40,302 bases of DNA from Mycobacterium sp. (GTDB lineage Bacteria; Actinomycetota; Actinomycetes; Mycobacteriales; Mycobacteriaceae), in NCBI GenBank assembly GCA_025966225.1, contig JAOPVI010000363.1:1-40302 (forward strand), given 5' to 3'. This document shows, piece by piece, positions 35,314-40,302 of this stretch. Numbering within the stretch: the stretch's first letter is position 1; each line of letters opens with the position of its first letter. The notes beneath the pieces were generated by a model. That model did not search any database, was not told the origin of the DNA, and worked only from the letters and a program-made list of their open reading frames with translations. The translations under genes were made by a program, and so were the position numbers.

Positions 35314-36849
35314 CTATTCGTTCTTACCTGGTGGTGGCCGGTTCGCGACCACCGGGAACTGACCCGTGAAGCCTTCGCGCTCCTGCGCGACGGCCAGCAC
35401 GCGGGACCGGACGGCGAACCAGCCGATCACCAACGCCGGAATGATGAGCACCAGCGACGCGACGGTCCACGTGCCGATCGGGGCGTCGACGGCCATCAGT
35501 ACGAGCACGCCGAAGAGGAACAGCAGCGTGAGGTAACCGGTCCACGGGGTGCCCCACAGCCGGAAGGACGGCCGCTGCAGGATGCCCTTCTGCGACCATC
35601 GGTAGAGCTGGATCTGGCAGATGACGATGGTGCCCCAGGACGCGATGATGCCGAGGGCTGCGACGTTCAGCACGATCTCGAACGCCTTGGCGGGCACGAC
35701 GCCGTTGAGCAGCACGCCGAACAACCCGATCACCGCAGTCAGGCAGATACCGCCGTAGGGCACGCCGCGGCGGTTCATGAGTGAGGTGAACTTCGGCGCG
35801 CTGCCGTTCATCGCCATCGATCGCAGGATCCGGCCGGTCGAGTAGAGGCCCGCGTTGAGGCTGGAGAACGCCGCCGTCAGCACCACGATGTTCATGATGG
35901 TGCCCGCGCCCTCGACGCCGATCTTCGAGAAGAACGTGACGAAGGGGCTCTCGCCCGACTTGTAGGCCGTGTACGGAAGCAGCAGCCCGAGCAGGAAGAC
36001 CGAACCCACGTAGAAGAGTGCGATACGCGCGATGACCGAGTTGATCGCGCGCGGCATGATCTTCTCAGGGTTCGCGGTCTCGCCAGCCGCCGTGCCAACC
36101 AGTTCGACTGCCGCATAGGCGAAGACCACGCCGGAGGTCACGATGACCACCGGGAAGAGCCCCGTCGGCAACAATCCGCCGTGGTCCGCGATCACGCTGA
36201 AGCCCGTCGACTGCCCCTGAATCTTGTAGCGGCCCGCCAGGAAGATCGTGCCCGCGACCAGGAAGGTGACCAGCGCAACGACCTTGATCAGCGCCGCCCA
36301 GAACTCGAGTTCGCCGAAGACCTTGACCGAGATCATGTTCATGCCGAGCACGAGGGCCAGCGCGATCAGTGCGATCAGCCACTGCGGGATCGGTGCGAAC
36401 TCCTTCCAGAAGTGGAAGTAGGTGGCGATCGCCGTCGAGTCCACGATCGCCGTCATGGCCCAGTTCAGGAAGTACATCCAGCCTGCGACGAAGGCCGCCT
36501 TCTCGCCGAGGAACTCGCGGGCATACGACACGAACGAGCCCGACGACGGCCGGTGCAGGACGAGTTCGCCGAGCGCCCGCAGGATCAGGAACACGAAGAT
36601 GCCGCAGAACGCGTACACCAGGAACAGCGCCGGACCCGCGCTGGCCAGTCGTCCACCGGCACCGAGGAACAGTCCGGTACCAATCGCACCGCCGATGGCG
36701 ATCATCTGGAGTTGGCGCGGTTTCAGGCCCTTTTCGTAGCCTGCATCCTCAGTTGTCAGCGCGGAGTTGTCGTACTCCTCCGGCTTGGGCGCCGTGGTCG
36801 TCGGGTCGCTCGGCGCCGTGGTCGTCGGGTCGCTCGGCTCCGTGGTCAC
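35314..36849 (-). CDS. ansP: L-asparagine permease-like amino acid transporter
   Basis: 511 residues from GTG 36849, which overlaps the stop of the preceding small gene as GTGA. It has 12 predicted spans and the amino acid transporter (AAT) family signature [28 protein letters not shown]. The stretches [41 protein letters not shown] and [34 protein letters not shown] follow AnsP of M. tuberculosis closely, as I remember it. AnsP imports asparagine as a nitrogen source. An unusual feature is the N-terminus, which contains a tandem repeat (SDPTTTAP twice). The 3' end is followed by a 186-base gap with no gene seen. Confidence 0.88.
   Translation of the reverse strand: MTTEPSDPTTTAPSDPTTTAPKPEEYDNSALTTEDAGYEKGLKPRQLQMIAIGGAIGTGLFLGAGGRLASAGPALFLVYAFCGIFVFLILRALGELVLHRPSSGSFVSYAREFLGEKAAFVAGWMYFLNWAMTAIVDSTAIATYFHFWKEFAPIPQWLIALIALALVLGMNMISVKVFGELEFWAALIKVVALVTFLVAGTIFLAGRYKIQGQSTGFSVIADHGGLLPTGLFPVVIVTSGVVFAYAAVELVGTAAGETANPEKIMPRAINSVIARIALFYVGSVFLLGLLLPYTAYKSGESPFVTFFSKIGVEGAGTIMNIVVLTAAFSSLNAGLYSTGRILRSMAMNGSAPKFTSLMNRRGVPYGGICLTAVIGLFGVLLNGVVPAKAFEIVLNVAALGIIASWGTIVICQIQLYRWSQKGILQRPSFRLWGTPWTGYLTLLFLFGVLVLMAVDAPIGTWTVASLVLIIPALVIGWFAVRSRVLAVAQEREGFTGQFPVVANRPPPGKNE
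36788..36846. repeat. 24-base tandem repeat inside the permease N-terminus
   Basis: Two perfect 24-base units (36788-36811 and 36812-36835) are followed by a partial third with one mismatch (36836-36846). They encode SDPTTTAP repeats just before the conserved part of the permease. The copy number is likely to vary between strains; the repeats keep the frame. Confidence 0.85.
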
Positions 36850-37085
36850 GTGGCTGCTCCGTCCGTAGGCGTGGATGGCTTGACTGGCGGCGGTTTGGAA
36901 GTGTCGTTGATGTCGCGGAAGGTCAACGCGAATCCGAACACCATGAGGACCGCGGCCACCGCATACCCGATGATCGACCACCACCCGACGTGTAGATAGG
37001 CGGTCACCGCGACGATGGCCATGGCCAGGAACACCATGGACATCCCGATCAGTGGGATTTTGGCGAAAAGGTCAATGCGTGCCAT
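36846..37085 (-). CDS. Small two-span membrane protein coupled to ansP
   Basis: 79 residues from ATG 37085, preceded by GAGGTGA at 5 bases. Two hydrophobic helices are seen, [22 protein letters not shown] and [20 protein letters not shown], with a short loop HVGWW between and a hydrophilic C-tail ([17 protein letters not shown]). The gene overlaps the permease start as GTGA, so it is translated just ahead of it in the same message. It might be an accessory or regulatory subunit of the transporter, but no family is recognised. The 155 bases upstream hold the shared promoter region. Confidence 0.75.
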   Translation of the reverse strand: MARIDLFAKIPLIGMSMVFLAMAIVAVTAYLHVGWWSIIGYAVAAVLMVFGFALTFRDINDTSKPPPVKPSTPTDGAAT

Positions 37086-37240
37086 GAGCGTCACCTCGCG
37101 CTGTCGACGGGCCGTCGCGGCCCCCGATCCGAACCTGAAATTCTCGTGAATCGAGTAAATACCTAGATCCTCAGCAAAAACTCAGAAATCGCCGACTCAC
37201 AGGGAAGCGCAACATTGCGGCAACACGGGACGATGAGTTC

Positions 37241-38284
37241 ATGCGCGCTGTCGTCTTCGAGGAGTTCGGCGGATCGGTCGACGTCCGGTCGGTCGCCGAT
37301 CCGACGCCTGCGCCGGATGGCGTGGTCGTCGAGGTCCACGCCACGGGGCTTTGTCACAGCGACTGGCACGCGTGGGCCGGGCACGACGGCGGGGTGCCGC
37401 TGCCACACGTTCCGGGTCACGAGTTGGTCGGCCTGGTTGCCGCGGTGGGGGCTGACGTCAGACGGTGGAAAGTCGGCGACCGCGTCACCACGCCATTCGT
37501 GTGCGGCTGCGGCAGATGCCAGTGGTGCCGAGACGGTCAGGCGCAAGTGTGTCCTGACCAGACCCAGCCCGGTTTCACCCACTGGGGCTCGTTCGCCGAG
37601 TACGTGGCCCTGCACGCTGCGGACACCAACTTGGTTGCCATCCCCGAAGTCGTCGGCGATGCCGCCGCGGCCGCATTGGGCTGCCGGTTCGCGACGGCCT
37701 ATCGCGCGCTGAATGCCAGGGCCGCGGTCAGAAGCGGGGAGTGGGTCACGATCGTCGGAGTTGGCGGCGTTGGCTTGAGCGCCGTGCAGGTCGCCGTGGC
37801 CGCAGGCGCCAAGGTGGTTGCCATTGACCGCAATCCAGCGGCCCTGGCCCTGGCGCGAAGCTTGGGTGCAGAGCACACCGTGCTCACCGACGGTCACGAC
37901 GTCGCGGCCGAGGTGCACGTCCTCACCGGAGGAGGCAGCCATGTCGCGGTCGACGCCGTAGGTACGGCGGCCACGTGTGCCGACGCAATCCATTGCCTAC
38001 GCCGCCGCGGGCGCCACGTGCAGGTGGGGCTTTTGCCAGGCGTCGGCGGGCACCCCGCGGTGCCAATGGACCGCGTAATCGCCTGGGAGATAGACGTGCT
38101 CGGCAGCCACGGCATGGCCAGCGTGGACTACCCAGGCATGTTGCGGCTCGTCGAGGCGGGCACGTTGCGTCCGCAGGCGCTGGTGGAACGCGTGGTGGGA
38201 TTGGCCGAGGGTGCTCGGCTCCTGCCACTGGTCGACACGGCGGCTCCCGTCGGCGTCACCGTGATCGACCCGCGGCGCTCCTGA
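37241..38284 (+). CDS. Zinc-dependent alcohol dehydrogenase
   Basis: 347 residues, medium-chain dehydrogenase fold. The catalytic zinc ligands are Cys in TGLCHSDWHAW and His in VPGHELVGLVAAVG. The structural zinc lobe CGCGRCQWCRDGQAQVC holds four cysteines. The Rossmann motif is VGVGGVGLSAVQVAVAAGAKVVAIDRNP, with Asp pointing to NAD. The LCHSDWHAW form of the active site and the HAADTNLVAIPE segment are common to broad-range ADHs of actinobacteria. The ATG at 37241 has GGGACGATGAG upstream. It is divergent from the small membrane gene/ansP pair and has no catabolic partner next to it. Substrate not predictable beyond primary or secondary alcohols. Confidence 0.9.
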   Translation: MRAVVFEEFGGSVDVRSVADPTPAPDGVVVEVHATGLCHSDWHAWAGHDGGVPLPHVPGHELVGLVAAVGADVRRWKVGDRVTTPFVCGCGRCQWCRDGQAQVCPDQTQPGFTHWGSFAEYVALHAADTNLVAIPEVVGDAAAAALGCRFATAYRALNARAAVRSGEWVTIVGVGGVGLSAVQVAVAAGAKVVAIDRNPAALALARSLGAEHTVLTDGHDVAAEVHVLTGGGSHVAVDAVGTAATCADAIHCLRRRGRHVQVGLLPGVGGHPAVPMDRVIAWEIDVLGSHGMASVDYPGMLRLVEAGTLRPQALVERVVGLAEGARLLPLVDTAAPVGVTVIDPRRS

Positions 38285-38301
38285 CTGACCAGTCGGTCTG
38301 T
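38284..38301. promoter_or_regulatory. TetR-type dyad upstream of the membrane protein gene
   Basis: ACTGACCAGTCGGTCTGT is an imperfect palindrome (GACC....GGTC core, AC/GT ends), of a form often bound by TetR/AcrR regulators. It begins at the end of the alcohol dehydrogenase gene and lies 113 bases before ATG 38414. No TetR gene is in the window, so the binding protein would act from elsewhere. Confidence 0.3.
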
Positions 38302-38413
38302 CGACCAACGCTGGGGCTGGGGTCGCCAAGCTTTCTTTGAGAAACCTTCAAGCCGGTGCGCAGATTCTGAGCTCGCCCGCGAAGGCCAACTCACCGATTA
38401 GAGGCCCCACCGC

Positions 38414-39013
38414 ATGACTGCGCCACCACTCACCAAGCCGAACGTCCGCACTGCCAATGCGGGCGTGGAGCTGGCGCCACGCTTGCCGTTCCCGCGGCGA
38501 ATCCTCAAGCACCCGCGCGTAAACCATTACAACAGGCTCGTCACGCTCGTCATCACGGTAAACCTCGGATGGGCGGGTTACGGCGCCACAGTCGCGAACT
38601 GGTGGACATCCGAGGGTACCGATCTCGGTGCCCTCGCACTCGTGGCCCAGACGAATCTCGCTGCCGCCGTAGTGTTTCGGCAGCAGTACCTCCTCAATGC
38701 GTTGGCATGGCTGGTGACCCGACCGCCGACGTCCTGGCCGTTGCGGGTGCGGTGGGCGCTCGGCAAGTACTACCACTTCGGCGGTTTGCACGTCGGCGCC
38801 GCACTTGCCGGGACGCTTTGGTATCTGACTCTCGTGGTGTCGATGATCCGCGACGCCGTCGCCGGTGTTGGCGAGGCGTCTTGCGCCAACATGGTCCTCG
38901 GGACCACCATCGCCACGGCGTTCACGTACAAGACCGTCGAATCCGAGGCAGCGTGGCGCTCGCTGACCGCGACCGTATTCGCATCTGCCATCACGAGTTC
39001 GTCTTCGAATTGA
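38414..39013 (+). CDS. Hypothetical membrane protein, possibly truncated
   Basis: 199 residues. After a basic N-terminal stretch, hydrophobic segments lie at about 42-62, 71-88, 124-144 and 158-172. Two histidines (H121, H126) in GKYYHFGGLHVGAALAGT could bind heme, as in ferric-reductase-like membrane proteins. The segment KHPRVNHYNRLVTLVITVNLGWAGYG reminds me of the first membrane region of longer mycobacterial integral membrane proteins, but I cannot name the family. The C-terminus ends abruptly in ATVFASAITSSSSN after the fourth span, so the gene may be cut short. It converges on the FAD oxidoreductase 57 bases downstream. Confidence 0.6.
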   Translation: MTAPPLTKPNVRTANAGVELAPRLPFPRRILKHPRVNHYNRLVTLVITVNLGWAGYGATVANWWTSEGTDLGALALVAQTNLAAAVVFRQQYLLNALAWLVTRPPTSWPLRVRWALGKYYHFGGLHVGAALAGTLWYLTLVVSMIRDAVAGVGEASCANMVLGTTIATAFTYKTVESEAAWRSLTATVFASAITSSSSN

Positions 39014-39069
39014 GCACCGGGCCCGATGGCAGCGAGATCAGCTGATCACGCCGTCGGCCTCCAGTGCCA

Positions 39070-40302
39070 CTACCGCCATGTCGGCACGGTCGTCCGCCGT
39101 GTCTCTCGCGGGCTCTGATGGACACCTCTCCGGCGGCGCAGGTTGACGGTCGCGACCCGGTAGATGAAAGCCGGGTGTAATAGGCGACTCGGCGGGTCAA
39201 CTAGGGAGTTCACCTTGAAGAACTGTCCGGCGACCACGGCGTCGGATTCACAGGCGGTCAGCACGAAGTCCATGTAGGCGTTGGCGATCCGCACCGACAG
39301 CGGTCGCGGCCCCTCCACCTCGGGCAGCGCCAGGTCACCGCAGGCAGCAAGCTGCCAGGCCGCTGCGATCGGCTTCGCGGCAGCCCCAAGGAAACGGCGG
39401 GACAGGTCACGGTCTCCGCGACTTAGGCAGCCGCGCAGTGCCGAAGCCTCCAGTGCGGCAACGGTCATACCTTGTCCATAGATGGGGTTGAAGCTGCAGA
39501 TGGCGTCGCCGAAGACCAGCAGACCACCCGGGAATCGGTCCATCTTGTCGTAGCGTCGCCACTGACTGGACGGCATACGGTGGCGCACGACCTCCCCGAG
39601 CGGTTCGGCGGCCCGGACCGCCGCCAGCACGTGGGGTGGAGCGAAGTCCTGGGCGAATGCGATCATGCCGGCGCGTTCACCCGGCGCCTCGCGTCCCACC
39701 ATCCCAACGACAGTGAACAACCAGTTGTCGTTCTCGCAGCCGAACAGGGCCATCCCCGTCGGCCGACCCGGCACGGGACCGATGAGGACGATCCCTTCCT
39801 TCAGAGTGCCTGGCGCGATCCACAACGATTGGCTGGCGTAGGTCGTGTGCATGACGATGTGGTCCTCGACCGGGCGCCCGTAGCCAAGGCTCTCCAGAAA
39901 GGCCGGCGTGCGGGCACCGCGGCCCATCGCGTCCACGACCAGGTCTGCGGTCAACTCGCTTTCGGCGCCCCCGTCGCGGCTGACTACCCGCACCCCGGTG
40001 ACGCGACCCCGATCCGCCGTCGAGGTCAATTCGGCTACGTCAAGGCGCTCCAGGATCGTCACGTTGCCAATGGCCTGTAGGCGCCGCCGGACGTGGCACT
40101 CCAGAAGCGGTCTGCTGGGCATGTACGTCGCCATCGCCTTGTGATCAACCGCTGCCTTGCCGGACCGGAGCATCTCGTGGCCGCCGAACGAGAAGTAAAA
40201 TTTGGAGAGTTCGCGGTCGTCCAAAACGGGGGCACCGTCGACGACGAGCTCATAGAGAATTCCGGGGAACAGCTCATCCAGTATCTGTGCCCCACGCGGC
40301 AG
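39070..40302 (-). CDS. FAD-dependent oxidoreductase, N-terminus beyond window
   Basis: 411 residues are visible on the minus strand, and the frame stays open to the last base of the window. Translating 40225-40302 gives a segment (PRGAQILDELFPGILYEL) that aligns with residues 61-78 of the paralogue at 5529-7049 (RGSQVLDDLFPGILDEL), so only about 60 residues are missing. Shared features are DAMGRGARTPAFLESLGYGRP, GDAICSFNPIYGQGMTVAAL (the flavin GD motif) and NSLVDPPSRLLHP. It is a p-hydroxybenzoate-hydroxylase-like flavoprotein with unknown substrate. Unlike its paralogue it ends about 41 residues after the VDPP segment, with an arginine-rich tail. Confidence 0.88.
   Translation of the reverse strand: MPRGAQILDELFPGILYELVVDGAPVLDDRELSKFYFSFGGHEMLRSGKAAVDHKAMATYMPSRPLLECHVRRRLQAIGNVTILERLDVAELTSTADRGRVTGVRVVSRDGGAESELTADLVVDAMGRGARTPAFLESLGYGRPVEDHIVMHTTYASQSLWIAPGTLKEGIVLIGPVPGRPTGMALFGCENDNWLFTVVGMVGREAPGERAGMIAFAQDFAPPHVLAAVRAAEPLGEVVRHRMPSSQWRRYDKMDRFPGGLLVFGDAICSFNPIYGQGMTVAALEASALRGCLSRGDRDLSRRFLGAAAKPIAAAWQLAACGDLALPEVEGPRPLSVRIANAYMDFVLTACESDAVVAGQFFKVNSLVDPPSRLLHPAFIYRVATVNLRRRRGVHQSPRETRRTTVPTWR

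Noticed and set aside
36788..36846. Tandem repeat considered as a CRISPR or origin-type iteron
   Set aside because: Units are directly adjacent with no spacers, in frame inside a coding region, and only two and a half copies.

Overview
The window is high-GC actinobacterial DNA. It almost certainly comes from an environmental or rapidly growing Mycobacterium (Mycolicibacterium-type). Recognisable genes follow, with insertions and losses, the order I recall for the M. tuberculosis Rv3339c to Rv3311 segment: icd1, trpS, a BrkB-like membrane protein, dacB1, the Rv3329-type aminotransferase, sigJ, sdhBADC, cdd-deoA-add, and an Rv3311-type protein. GTG starts, short leaders or leaderless starts, and start/stop overlaps of the GTGA, ATGA and TGATG type are frequent. 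No rRNA, tRNA, CRISPR array, prophage or insertion sequence was seen, and no gene-free stretch exceeds about 300 bases.

Region 1 (1-7.1 kb) holds the 3' end of isocitrate dehydrogenase, then an oxidative accessory island. The island has a protein labelled 'metal-dependent hydrolase' by family but carrying an E / ExxH / E / ExxH diiron pattern, an overlapping FAD/NAD/2Fe-2S reductase, an alpha/beta hydrolase, a KshA-like Rieske oxygenase, an exonuclease III family nuclease, and an FAD-dependent oxidoreductase whose 3' end runs antisense into the nuclease gene.

Region 2 (7.1-11.6 kb) has a mycothiol-dependent isomerase/DinB-like gene and a divergent MarR regulator separated by a nearly mirror-symmetric promoter, then trpS, a BrkB-family membrane protein and the DacB1 carboxypeptidase. 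Region 3 (11.8-17.4 kb) has an SMP-30-like lactonase, an Lrp regulator coupled to a class III aminotransferase, and a divergent gamma-aminobutyraldehyde dehydrogenase; together these look like putrescine/diamine use. Next come sigJ (ECF41 type) and a convergent carboxymuconolactone decarboxylase-like gene, whose promoter matches the ECF41 consensus, and then an AtoE-type short-chain fatty acid transporter.

Region 4 (19.6-26.2 kb) is the succinate dehydrogenase operon sdhCDAB, a divergent pyrimidine/purine salvage operon cdd-deoA-add, and an IdeR/DtxR-like iron box between them. Two inverted copies of a short palindromic repeat follow add.

Region 5 (26.4-33.8 kb) is the most system-like part. 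A PucR regulator with a downstream alpha/beta hydrolase faces a tightly coupled operon of APC permease, two SDR dehydrogenases, an agmatinase-family ureohydrolase and a NodB/PuuE-like amidohydrolase. It looks like a catabolic operon for an imported guanidino or amide compound and could feed the diamine genes of region 3. Region 6 (33.8-40.3 kb) holds the Rv3311-type protein, an AnsP-like asparagine permease coupled to a small membrane protein, a zinc alcohol dehydrogenase, a short membrane protein that may be truncated, and a second FAD oxidoreductase cut by the window edge.
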